64,000 nucleotides of DNA from Ignavibacteriales bacterium (GTDB taxonomy: Bacteria; Bacteroidota; Ignavibacteria; Ignavibacteriales; Melioribacteraceae): NCBI GenBank assembly GCA_020635285.1, contig JACKAB010000011.1, positions 1 to 64,000 on the forward strand. Reading direction: 5' to 3'. Made by a program: the position numbers and the translations under genes. Position 1 is the stretch's first letter, and every line of letters starts with the position of its first letter. Of this stretch, positions 28,001 to 37,685 are shown piece by piece. A model generated the notes under the pieces. That model did not search any database and had not been told where the DNA came from. It saw only the letters and a program-made list of their open reading frames with translations.

Positions 28001-28273
28001 ATTTTTAAAAAATTAGAGCACAAAATTACTAATTTTAATTCACGATAAAAAATAAAAGGATAATAGGTGATTTATTCTGGGAAATAATTTGCCATATACC
28101 TATAAATATAAAATTGCTAGAAGTAAAGTCGTATATGATTACAAAATAATTCTATTCTAAAATAGAAACAGTTTTTATTGTGTGATTATTTCTCATTGTT
28201 TTAAAATAATTATTGGATATTGTAAATTGGTTTTATTATTAGTGTTTGTAAAAACAAAAATAAAATGTGAGTA

Positions 28274-28848
28274 ATGGATAAAATAATATTCTTCAAAACG
28301 CAGAAAGATTTAAGAAAGTGGTTTGAGAAAAATCACGAAACTGAAAAAGAATTATTCCTTGGGTACTACAAAGTCCATACAAAAAAGCCAACTGTAACTT
28401 GGTCGCAATCCGTTGATGAGGCCATCTGTTTCGGCTGGATTGATGGAATCAGAAAATCAATTGATGATGAAAGTTATCAAAACAGATTTACCCCAAGAAG
28501 ATCCAACAGCAATTGGAGTGCAATAAATATTGATAAATATCATAAACTTCTTTCCTTGGGATTAGTGCATAAAAAAGGAAAAGAAGCATTCGGCAAAAAG
28601 AAGGATGAAAAATCAAAAACCTATTCTTATGAAAGAGTTAACCCTAAACTTTCAAAAGAATATGAAAATGAAATAAAAAAAAAAATAAAACAGCTTGGGA
28701 ATATTTTAATAATCTTCCACCAGGCTATAAAAAGAATTCTATCCATTGGGTAATGAGCGCAAAGCAAATTAAAACACAAAAAAGTAGATTGAAAATATTA
28801 ATTGAATCAAGTGAGGAGTTGAAGAAAATTCCTTTACTTAGAAGTTAA
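28274..28848 (+). CDS. YdeI/OmpD-associated family protein (frameshifted)
   Basis: The first frame (28274 onward) reads like a YdeI-type protein: WFEKNHETEKELFLGYYK, VTWSQSVDEAICFGWIDGI, and RFTPRRSNSNWSAIN. After a run of eleven A (28675-28685) the frame must shift by one missing base to continue as AWEYFNNLPPGYKKNSIHWV and on to a stop at 28848, which is the normal C-terminal half. The repaired protein is about 191 residues. Members are small cytoplasmic proteins sometimes annotated as bacteriocin-protection proteins; the biochemical role is unknown. The uncorrected frame would end at 28753 with an unrelated tail. Confidence 0.82.
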
Positions 28849-28901
28849 GTAATACTTTACTTTTTTAGATTTCTAAAGAATTAATAAAAAGTAAATTCTA
28901 T

Positions 28902-30181
28902 TTATTCAATTATTATAAATCCTGTATATTTCTGTAAAACTTTTGGGACAATTATTTTGCCTTCCGGAGTCTGATAATTTTCTAGAATTGAAACCATTAA
29001 TCTGCTTGTTGCTAAACCGGAACCGTTCAATGTGTGCACAAACTCGGGTTTTTTTTTCGTCTTTCTTTCTGAATTTTATGTTTGCTCTTCTAGCTTGAAA
29101 TGATTCAAAGTTACTGCAAGAAGAAGCTTCCAGCCATTTGTTTTCGGCAGGAGACCATGTTTCAATATCGTAACATTTTGCTGCGGCAAAGCTTAAATCA
29201 CCGGAACAAAGTTGTAATATTCTATATGGAATCTTTAATTTTTTAAAATATCTTCGGCATCTGTTACAATTTTTTCAAGTTCATCATAAGAACCTTCAGG
29301 CTCAACAATTTTAACCATTTCTACTTTGTTAAATTGGTGAACTCTTAAAAATCCTTTTGATTCTTTTCCATAACTTCCAGCCTCTCTTCTAAAGCAAGCC
29401 GAGTACGCTACGTAATTAATTGGAAGTTGGTCTTCATTTAAAATTTCGTCTCTGTGTAAATTAGTTACCGGTACTTCTGCAGTTGGTACTAAATATAAAT
29501 CATCGCGTTCTGCGTAATACATATCTTCCTGCATCTTTGGCAATTGTCCAGTCCCAAACATTGAATCGGCATTTACCATAAAAGGAGGAAACACTTCTTT
29601 ATAACCGTGATGCTGAAGATGATAATCCAACATAAAATTTATAAGAGCTCTTTCTAAAGTTGCACCTTTACCAACGTAAACAGGAAAGCCTGAGCCAGTA
29701 ATTTTAGCTCCTCGCTCAAAATCTAAAATTCCAAGTTTGTTGCCGAGCTCAACGTGGTTTAAATATTTCTCTTCTGATTCAAATTCAAAACTTCCAGGAA
29801 GCCATTTTCTTACTTCAACATTATCTTCAGCGCTTTTTCCAATCGGAGTTGATTCGTGAGGCAAGTTTGGTAAACGTATTAATAGCTGATGAAGTTTATC
29901 GTTAATGTCTCTTAACTCGTCATCTAAACTTTTAATATCATCAGAGAGACTTGTTTCATCTCAGCCATAATAGAATCAGTACTCTCACCGGCTTTTTTAA
30001 GTTTGCCAATTTCTTGAGAAGCAGAATTTCTTTTTGCTTTTAAATCCTCAACTAGCTGCAACTTTTCTCTTCTTTCAGAATCAAGAACAAGAATTTCATC
30101 AACTCGATTTTTATCATTTTTGTTTTCTAAACCTTTGTTTACAAGTTCAGGATTTTCTCTAATTAATTTTATGTCAATCAT
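28902..30181 (-). CDS. serS: Seryl-tRNA synthetase (three frameshifts)
   Basis: Class II synthetase that charges tRNA-Ser. The N-terminal coiled-coil arm (MIDIKLIRENPELVNKG, about residues 1-110) is in one frame (29924-30181). The catalytic core follows in a second frame (29235 upward; FPPFMVNADSMFGTGQLPKM, VPTAEVPVTNLHRDEI, and ACFRREAGSYGKESKGFLR as motif 2). The C-terminus, with motif 3 (LNGSGLATSRLMVSILENYQ), needs two more shifts and stops at 28902. Shift points are a CT repeat near 29948, a run of six A (coding strand, about 29238-29243) and a run of nine A (about 29047-29055). Repaired length is about 425 residues, normal for SerRS. As the enzyme is essential and only one copy is seen here, base-calling errors are the best explanation. 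Confidence 0.93.
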
Positions 30182-30197
30182 ATTTCCTCTTAATTAT

Positions 30198-30663
30198 AAA
30201 TAGAACGCAGATCATTATGATCGGTTATGAATTTTTATGATTTAAATTCAGATGAAAAAACTTTTTTTTAAGTTGAGGTTCTTTACCAAAATTCAGTAAT
30301 AATCCAACTTCGATTTCCGTTGCTTTCAAATAATTAACTAATTGTATTTCATGTTCAACAACTAAATTTTCAGCAGCTTTGAGTTCAACGATTACTGAAT
30401 TCTCAACAATAATATCAGCAAAATATTCTCCCACATTAAATTCATCATAATGAACAGTAATAGGAAATTGTTTTACTGCCTTTAAACCTAATCTGTTTAA
30501 TTCAATCATCATGCTGTTTTCATAAACTTTTTCTAAAAAACCATATCCAAGTTTATTATAAACATTATAAAAAGCTTCAATAATTTTACTTGTAATTGTG
30601 CTATGCTTATAATTATCCATCATATTTTATCATAACAAATCATGATAATCAGCGTTCCTATTT
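30198..30663 (-). mobile_element. Putative miniature element carrying a GxxExxY gene, bounded by inverted repeats
   Basis: The left end (from 30198, plus strand) reads AAATAGAACGCAGATCATTA and continues TGATCGGTTATGA. The right end, read inward on the minus strand from 30663, is AAATAGGAACGCTGATTATC then ATGATTTGTTATGA. The two agree over about 33 bases with a few differences and one gap. They overlap both ends of the GxxExxY gene they enclose. The right end starts 3 bases past the repaired leuS stop, and the left end is 16 bases from the serS start, as expected for an insertion between two genes. No target-site duplication could be defined with confidence. Confidence 0.6.
30225..30623 (-). 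CDS. GxxExxY family protein (PD-(D/E)XK nuclease-like)
   Basis: A 132-residue protein of the GxxExxY family (Pfam PDDEXK_3-like). The name-giving motif is GFLEKVY (about residues 28-34), and the nuclease-fold residues appear in YFADIIVENSVIVELKA (the D and the ExK, about 68-84). HEIQLVNYLKATEIEVGLLLNFG completes the fold. The biochemical role is unproven; such genes occur in many near-identical copies in some FCB and planctomycete genomes, often with short repeats around them. Two start codons lie in tandem (30623, 30620). It sits inside inverted repeats between leuS and serS. It has no frameshift although its neighbours have several. Confidence 0.88.
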   Translation of the reverse strand: MMDNYKHSTITSKIIEAFYNVYNKLGYGFLEKVYENSMMIELNRLGLKAVKQFPITVHYDEFNVGEYFADIIVENSVIVELKAAENLVVEHEIQLVNYLKATEIEVGLLLNFGKEPQLKKKFFHLNLNHKNS

Positions 30664-30666
30664 CTG

Positions 30667-33139
30667 TTATTTTACCACGATATTATAAATTTTATTTTTT
30701 ATATAAATTTCTTTTACAACAGTTTTATCTTTTGAATGAAGTAATACATTTTCATCTGTAAAGGCTGCTTCTTTTTTACAATTGATTCTTCACTATTAAA
30801 ATCGGTAGATTTAATTTTGCTCTAATCTTTCCATTTACCTGTACAACAATAGTTGCGTTATCAACAACTAAAGATTTTTTATCAATTTCATATTTTGGCG
30901 GATTTTGAAAAATTGAATCATCATTTCCAAGAATTTTCCAACACTCTTCGCCTAAATGCGGAGCTAATGGAGCAAGTAAAAAAGTGAATCTTTCTAATGA
31001 GTAAGTGATTAAGTCTTTTCTACAATTGCTTAAAGATTTTGTAAATTCATTCATTAATTCCATTAAAAAAGCAACAGCAGTATTAAATCTAAAATTTTCA
31101 AGCTCACCATCATATTTATCTAAAGTCTGATTTACTTTTCTATAAACTTCTTTTTCAATTTCTGTAAGTTCGCTCAAATCATAATTAGTTTTTGAAGGAT
31201 TATCTTTTTGAATATTTTCAAAATTATTAAAAATTGTATAAACTCTTTGCACAAATCTATCAACTCCAACAATACCTTTATCACTCCAATCGCCGCCTAA
31301 GTCATAAGGACCCATAAACATTAAGTACATTCTAAATACATCGGAGCCGTATTCGTCTATGAAAGTTCCAGGATCAACAACATTTCCTTTAGACTTAGAC
31401 ATTTTAGCGCCGTTGTTAGTAATTGTTCCTTGATGTATAAGTCGTTTGAAAGGTTCATCACTATTAACCAATTTTATTTCATTTAAAAACTTATGAATGA
31501 ATCTTGCATAAAGCAGATGCATAGTTGCATGTTCAGCACCGCCAACATAAGTATCAACGGGAGTCCATTTTTCTGCTAATTTATCGTCAAATATTTTATC
31601 AGATATCTTTGGATTTAAATAACGCAAGTAATACCAAGAAGAATCAACAAAAGTATCCATTGTATCAACTTCTCGTTTTGCCGGAGCGCCGCATTTTGGA
31701 CAAGTTGTATTTACAAAATCAGAATTACTCGCAAGCGGAGAACCACCATCGTGCTTAAATTCAACTTCATAAGGGAGTTTAACCGGAAGCTCGTTTACCG
31801 GAACGGGAACTTCACCGCATTTCTCACAATGAATTATAGGAATTGGAGTTCCCCAATAACGTTGGCGTGAAATTAACCAATCGCGTAATCGATAATTAAT
31901 GGTTCTGTGTCCAACATTATGCACTTCCAAATATTCGGCAATTTTTTCAAGAGCTTCATCTGATTGCAAACCATCAAATTCGGAAGAATTTATCATTTTG
32001 CCAATGCCAGCAAATGCTTCTTCTAATTCATCATTTTCATGTTTTCCATCTTCAAGAATTACTTTTCTAATTGGCAAATTAAACTTTTTAGCAAACTCAA
32101 AATCGCGTTCATCATGTCCCGGAACAGCCATAACACAACCAGTGCCATATGTTGCCAGCACATAATCAGCGACCCAAATAGGAACTTTTTCATTATTAAC
32201 TGGATTGATTGCATAAGCGCCAGTTGGCACTCCAGTTTTTTCTTTTACTGTTGATGTTCTTTCAATCTCCGTAAGCGATTTTATCTCTTGTAAATATTTT
32301 TCAACTGCTTCTTTATTATCTTCGGTTGTTAGTTCTTCAACCAATTGATGTTCAGGAGCAAGCACTGCATAAGTTACCCCAAACAACGTGTCCGGTCTGG
32401 TTGTAAAAACTGTAAACTTTTTATCTGTTCCATCAATTTTAAAATCTACTTCTGTTCCAAAACTTTTACCAATCCAGTTTTTTTGCATTAACTTTGTTTT
32501 TTCAGGCCAATCAATTGTTTCTAGTCCGTCTAGTAATTTTTCGGCATAATCAGTAATCTTAAAAAACCACTGAGTTAAATTTTTCTGTTCAACCATAGCA
32601 CCGCAGCGTTCGCAACTTCCGTCTGCAAGTACTTGTTCATTTGCCAAAACAGTTTGACAAGAAGGACACCAATTTACGGGTGCATTTTTTCTGTAAGCCA
32701 ATCCGTTTTCATAAAGTTTTAAAAACAACCACTGATTCCATTTATAATATTCCGGTACGCAAGTCATTAACTCGGCATCCCAGTCATACATGCAACCCAT
32801 TGTTTTAAGCTGTTCTCTGATATCGCTTATATTCTTTAATGTACTATCTTGCGGATGAACTCCAGTTTTAATTGCATAATTTTCGGCTGGTAAACCAAAA
32901 GCATCATAACCCATTGGCTCAAAAACGTTAAATCCTCTTAATTTTTTGAAACGTGCCCAAGAATCAGTTGGAGCGTAATTGTACCAATGTCCAATGTGCG
33001 TTTTAGATCCAGAGGGATAAATAAACATTACTAGTGTGTAGAGTTTATTTTTTGTGTCAGATAAATCAGTATTATAAATTTTTTCATCTTCCCAAAAAGA
33101 TTGCCATTTTTTTTCAACGTCAGAATACGGGTATTTCAT
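30667..33139 (-). CDS. leuS: Leucyl-tRNA synthetase (two frameshifts near the C-terminus)
   Basis: Class I synthetase that charges tRNA-Leu and edits mistakes. The main frame spans 30776-33139: HIGH motif as PSGSKTHIGHWYNYAPTD (about residues 41-58), the zinc site WCPSCQTVLANEQ, the editing domain with FTTRPDTLFGVTYAVLAPEH, and the KMSKS loop as GAKMSKSKGNVVDP (about 580). The C-terminal end VVQVNGKIRAKLNLP then breaks. One missing base near 30804 and one missing A in the run at 30772-30777 restore DFNSEESIVKKEAAFTDEN and a normal tail ending YNIVVK at 30667. Repaired length is about 824 residues, as usual. The breaks look like sequence errors. Confidence 0.95.
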
Positions 33140-33282
33140 AAAAGCTCAGTATTGTTATTTAAAGTGATCCTAAAAGTATTAAAATAGCAAAGGTTTATCA
33201 AGACAGCATTATTAAAATGCTTCCATTTGGATTGAGAATTTGTGATATTTTGATCTCTAATTGAAAAATCTACAGGTTATTT

Positions 33283-34545
33283 ATGAACTATTTTGAATCC
33301 AACTATTTTACTTATAAAAACAGCGACCTTTTTTGTGAAAATGTTAATCTTGAAGAAATTGCGCAAAATGTAGGTACTCCAGTTTTTGTTTATAGCAAAA
33401 AGTTTTTTACAGATCAATTTAAAGCATTTGAAAATGCCTTTAAGAATATAAATCATAAGATATTTTACGCATCCAAAGCCAATTACAATATTAATGTTAT
33501 TCGTTTGTTCAATCAACTTGGAGCTGGCATAGATGTCAATTCTGCGGGAGAGTTTTACAGAGCAATAAAAGCTGGTGTTTTGCCGAAAGATATGATTATG
33601 ACAGGAGTTGGAAAAACGGATGAAGAGATTAAATTAAGTCTTGAAAACAATGTTTCGTTAATCAAAGCTGAGTCAATTCAAGAAATTCATCAAATAAATT
33701 TATTGGCCAAAGAGATGGATAAAATTGCACCGCTGGCAATTAGAGTAAATCCAAATGTCGATGCAGCCACCCATCCTTATATCTCAACGGGTTTGGCAGA
33801 AAATAAATTTGGAATTGACGAAACTTTGGCAATGCAAATATTTACTGAAGCAAATAAACTTACTAATATTAAACTTTTGGGAATTGATATGCACATCGGT
33901 TCTCAAATTACAAAAATTCAACCATTTGTAGATGCAATATCAAAACTAGTAAGTATTGTAGAAAAATTAAAAGAAGTTAATATTAACCTTACGCATATTG
34001 ATGTTGGAGGTGGTTTAGGTGTAAAGTATAATGACGAAAAAACTTTTACCGTTGATGAATTTGCAAAAGCTATTATTCCCGTTTTAAGCAAAACTAAATG
34101 TGAAATATTTTTTGAACCAGGAAGATTTCTCACAGCTAATGGCGGAGCATTAATATCTAAAGTTTTATACACCAAGGAAAATTTAGCCAAAAACTTTTTA
34201 GTTGTTGATGCCGCAATGACTGATTTGCTAAGACCAAGTATTTACGGGGCTTATCACCACATCCAGCCGTTAAAATTAAAAGACCCAAAAGATATAATTG
34301 TTGATGTTGTTGGTCCGGTTTGTGAAAGTGGAGATTTTCTTGCAAAGAATAGAAACATTTCAGCTTGCGAAAAAAATGATTTAATTGCGGTTATGTCCGC
34401 TGGCGCTTACGGAATGGTAATGGCATCAAATTATAATGCACGAAGAAAACCTGCAGAAGTCTTGGTAGATGGAGATACTTTTAGAATAATTAGGGAACGT
34501 GAAACATTTGAGCAGCAAATTCAAAATGAGAAAATTGTTATTTAA
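33283..34545 (+). CDS. lysA: Diaminopimelate decarboxylase
   Basis: PLP enzyme for the last step of lysine synthesis, removing CO2 from meso-diaminopimelate. The 420-residue length is standard. The PLP lysine is in FYASKANYNINV (about residues 61-72), the glycine-rich phosphate loop is HIDVGGGLGVKY (about 238-249), EPGRFL follows, and the catalytic cysteine motif is GPVCESGDFLAKNR (about 345-358). No adjacent lysine-pathway gene is present; the S9 peptidase that follows is 69 bases away. Confidence 0.95.
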   Translation: MNYFESNYFTYKNSDLFCENVNLEEIAQNVGTPVFVYSKKFFTDQFKAFENAFKNINHKIFYASKANYNINVIRLFNQLGAGIDVNSAGEFYRAIKAGVLPKDMIMTGVGKTDEEIKLSLENNVSLIKAESIQEIHQINLLAKEMDKIAPLAIRVNPNVDAATHPYISTGLAENKFGIDETLAMQIFTEANKLTNIKLLGIDMHIGSQITKIQPFVDAISKLVSIVEKLKEVNINLTHIDVGGGLGVKYNDEKTFTVDEFAKAIIPVLSKTKCEIFFEPGRFLTANGGALISKVLYTKENLAKNFLVVDAAMTDLLRPSIYGAYHHIQPLKLKDPKDIIVDVVGPVCESGDFLAKNRNISACEKNDLIAVMSAGAYGMVMASNYNARRKPAEVLVDGDTFRIIRERETFEQQIQNEKIVI

Positions 34546-34614
34546 TAGACTTATTTAATTTAAAAAACGAAATTATTATTTTGAAGGCATGATGAAATAA
34601 ACAAGTGAGCAAAA

Positions 34615-36647
34615 ATGAAAAAATTAATTTTTTTATTATCAATTTCAATCTTAGTTATGACAAATTTTGCACAAACAAAACATGCTTTATCAGTTGAAGA
34701 CCTTTGGAATATGAAACGTATTGGCTCGTTTGATATTTCTAAAGATGGCGGCAAAATTATATTTGATGTTACCACATATAGTATGGAGGAAAACATTGGT
34801 AACACTGATATATGGTCAATTAATTCTGATGGAAGTGAACTTAAAGAAATAGTAAATCATGAAGTCAGTGTTTCATCTCCACAATTTATTAATGATGGAA
34901 ATGAAATTGTTTTTTCAAAAGATAATCAGCTTTTTACTAAAAAATTACAGACACCATCGAAACTAAATTAACCGATTTATACTCAGGTGTTAACAATGCT
35001 GAATTTTCTCCTTCCCGTAAACAAATAATTTTTACTTCCAAAGTTTATGCAGATTGCAAAACTCAAGAATGTAATAAGAAAAAAGATTTAGAGCGCGAAA
35101 AAAGTAAAGTGAAAGCCGAGATATTCACAGAATTAATGTATCGTCATTGGAATGATTGGCGTGGACCAAAGTATAGTCATCTATTTTTATTTAATTCAGA
35201 AAAAAAAAATTTACAGATTTGATTGAGGCAAAAAGAATATGATGTTCCTCCAATTGCTTTGGGAAGCTCGAATGATTTTTCTTTTTCTCCTGATGAGAAA
35301 GAAATTGCATTTACAATGAACGAAAGTAAATTCCTTGCAACAAGCACAAATAATGATATTTTTATTTTGGATTTAGAAGTTTTAAAAGACGGTCAGCAAA
35401 TTAATTATAAAAAGATTTCAACGAGTTTGGGTAATGATTGCCAACCGGTTTATTCTCCCAATGGACGTTATATTGCTTTTACTTCAATGGAGCGTGCAGG
35501 TTTTGAAGCAGATAAAAAAAGGTTGATGCTTTATAATAGGACCGCCGGAATTACAACAGATATTTCTGCTGCCTTCGATTTATCTGCCAGTGAAATCATC
35601 TGGTCAGCAGATGCAAAGTCAATTTATTTTATTGCAGCTAATAAAATTTACAATTCTATCTATAAAGTTGATATCGAATCGCAAAAATTGAAAACAGTCA
35701 TTGAAAATGTTGTTGCTTCCTCTCTGAAACTTTCCCCATATGGGGATAAACTATATTTTAAAAATCAAAAATCAACTTTACCGGAAGAAATATTTTCAAT
35801 AAATGTTGATGGAACAAAGTTAACTCAAATTACATATGTTAATTCTGAACTTTTAAGTAAAATTGAAATGAATGATGTCGAAACTTTTTGGGCAGAAGGA
35901 GCCCAAAGTGCACAAGTTCAATCAATTTTAGTTAAACCCCCGTTTTTTGACCCATCAAAAAAATATCCATTAATGTTTCTAATTCATGGTGGACCTCAAG
36001 GGCATTGGGAAGATGATTTTCATTATAGATGGAATTTGCAAATGTTTGCAGCAAAAGGTTATGTTGTTGTTGCTACTAATCCACGCGGCAGCTTTGGTTA
36101 CGGACAAAAATTTACAGATGAAATTTCCGGTGATTGGGGAGGAAAAGCATACACTGATTTAATGAATTCTTATGATTATGCTCTTAATAATTATTCCTTT
36201 ATCGATAAGCAAAATACATTTGCAGCCGGAGCTTCTTATGGCGGATATATGATTAATTGGATTGAAGGTCACACAGATAGATTCAATGCGTTAATTTGCC
36301 ATGCTGGAGTTTTTAATATAGAAAGCATGTATGGAACAACGGAGGAGCTTTGGTTCCCTGAATGGGAAAATCAAGGAACACCTTGGGAGAATAGAGAACT
36401 TTATCAAAAGTGGTCGCCGCATATGTTTGTTAAAAATTTCAAAACTCCAATGTTGGTTATTCACGGTGCTAATGATTTTAGAGTTCCTTTTAGTCAAGCT
36501 ATGGAACTGTTTACTTCATTACAGAGAGTTGGAGTTAAAAGTAAATTATTGTATTTTCCAGATGAGTATCATTTTATTACTAAACCTCAAAATGCTAAAT
36601 TATGGTGGAACAGTATTTATGAATGGCTTGATGAAAATAAAAAGTAA
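34615..36647 (+). CDS. S9 family prolyl-oligopeptidase-type peptidase (frameshifted)
   Basis: A secreted serine peptidase (dipeptidyl/acylaminoacyl-peptidase type), about 677 residues when repaired. It has a signal peptide (about 1-20), then a WD40-like beta-propeller (DISKDGGKIIFDVTTYS, AEFSPSRKQIIFTSKVY, DFSFSPDEKEIAFTM), then the hydrolase domain. The catalytic triad is visible: serine in AGASYGGYMINW, aspartate in VIHGANDFRVPF and histidine in FPDEYHFI. Frames break at about 34953 (one base missing), and again around a run of ten A (35200-35209) and a run of five A (35230-35234). The last two nearly compensate and leave a TGA at 35220. The repaired junction reads FTDLIEAKEYDVPPIALG, matching the family. 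Confidence 0.9.
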
Positions 36648-36692
36648 TTTATAAAAATTTAATTTTATGTAACATTTTAATTGGAAGATAAA

Positions 36693-37084
36693 ATGGCTGA
36701 CATTAATAAAACGCAGATATTAGTGAAATTGAAGAACATGATTATATGGAAGAAGCACTTAACGAATTAGGTTCTGATTTTGAAACTCATGAAAAGTTTA
36801 ATGAAGGAAAAGAATATATTGAGGAAAACTTCTGGACCAAGGTTGAGAGAGTTGGTAAAAAAATCTCTTTTGCTAAGGATATAAAAGCGCTATTTAGCTA
36901 TTTCTCAGATAGTAGAATTCCTTGGTATAGGAAATCAATTGTACTTGGTGCACTGGTTTATTTTATTGTTCCAATTGATGCTATACCCGACTTGGCGCCT
37001 TTAGTTGGTTACTTGGATGATCTCGGTGTTGTTACTGCAGTAATAAAATATTTGGGCAGCGAACTAACACAGTATTATAGTTAA
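36693..37084 (+). CDS. DUF1232 (YkvA family) membrane protein
   Basis: A small protein with the DUF1232 segment IPWYRKSIVLGALVYFIVPIDAIPDLAPLVGYLDD, here split as IPWYRKSIVLGALVYFIVP (about residues 80-98) and DAIPDLAPLVGYLDD; a hydrophobic, conserved helix pair. The function is unknown. An ATG at 36693 begins MADINK; one more A in the run at 36708-36711 would join it to the longer frame as MADINKNADISEIEEHDYME. Without repair the gene would start at 36746. The acidic N-terminus and the conserved core fit a normal member of about 130 residues. Confidence 0.8.
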
Positions 37085-37090
37085 AGAAAA

Positions 37091-37128
37091 AATCACCACA
37101 GAGAGCGCAGAGATTTTCTGCGTTATAA
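37091..37128. repeat. Fragment of a CACCACAGAG-type dispersed repeat
   Basis: ATCACCACAGAGAGCGCAGA followed by GATTTTCTGCG lies between the DUF1232 and NUDIX genes. It has a hairpin (CGCAGA 37106-37111 with TCTGCG 37117-37122). The leading CACCACAGAG words are those of a dispersed intergenic repeat seen in many bacterial genomes. Only this copy is visible here, so the family link is from pattern memory. Confidence 0.45.
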
Positions 37129-37144
37129 TCTTTTTAGGGAATTT

Positions 37145-37672
37145 ATGAACTTCAAATTAGATAAATCAGAAAATATTTTTAATGGACATGTTTTTGATAT
37201 TAAAGTTGATCACATAATTTACAACTCCGGCAATACCGGGGTGCGTGAAGTTATTTTGCATAATGGCGGAGCTGTAGTTGTCCCTGTTAAAGATGATGGC
37301 AAAATTATATTAGTTAAACAGTACCGCTATCCTTTCGACGAATTTTTGTTTGAACTTCCTGCCGGAAAATTAGAAAAAAATGAAGACCCGCAGATTTGTG
37401 CAACACGAGAGTTAACAGAAGAAACCGGTTACAGTACTGAATCAATTACATCTTTGGGGAAAATTTATACATCTCCCGGATTTTGTAATGAGATACTTTA
37501 TATTTACCTAGCTGAAAACTTAAAAGCTGGTAAACACAATAGGGAAGAGGGTGAACACGGAATGGAAGTTTATGAGTTTACTTTAGAAGAAGTAAATGAA
37601 ATGATAACTTCCGGTAAAATTGTTGATGCAAAAACAATTAGTGGAATTCATTTTTATCAAAATAAAAAGTGA
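37145..37672 (+). CDS. NUDIX hydrolase, ADP-ribose pyrophosphatase type
   Basis: A 175-residue cytoplasmic hydrolase of nucleoside diphosphates linked to another moiety. The NUDIX box is complete: GKLEKNEDPQICATRELTEE then TGY (about residues 78-100), with the G-x5-E-x7-RE-x2-EE-x-G order. The upstream ILVKQYRYPFDEFLFELPAG segment is the one shared by ADP-ribose/ADP-sugar pyrophosphatases (NudF-like). The substrate is likely ADP-ribose or an ADP-sugar. A good ribosome-binding site (TTTAGGGAATTT) precedes the ATG. Confidence 0.9.
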   Translation: MNFKLDKSENIFNGHVFDIKVDHIIYNSGNTGVREVILHNGGAVVVPVKDDGKIILVKQYRYPFDEFLFELPAGKLEKNEDPQICATRELTEETGYSTESITSLGKIYTSPGFCNEILYIYLAENLKAGKHNREEGEHGMEVYEFTLEEVNEMITSGKIVDAKTISGIHFYQNKK

Positions 37673-37685
37673 GTTGTAACAAAGA

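Noticed and set aside
28149..28166. TTCTATT...AATAGAA dyad before the YdeI-type gene
   Set aside because: Short, AT-only and imperfect; no second copy or regulator nearby.
35220..35222. In-frame TGA in the S9 peptidase, as selenocysteine or recoded codon
   Set aside because: Two nearly compensating homopolymer errors (35200-35209 and 35230-35234) give a better family match across the junction (FTDLIEAKEYDVPP), and no SECIS-like hairpin is seen.
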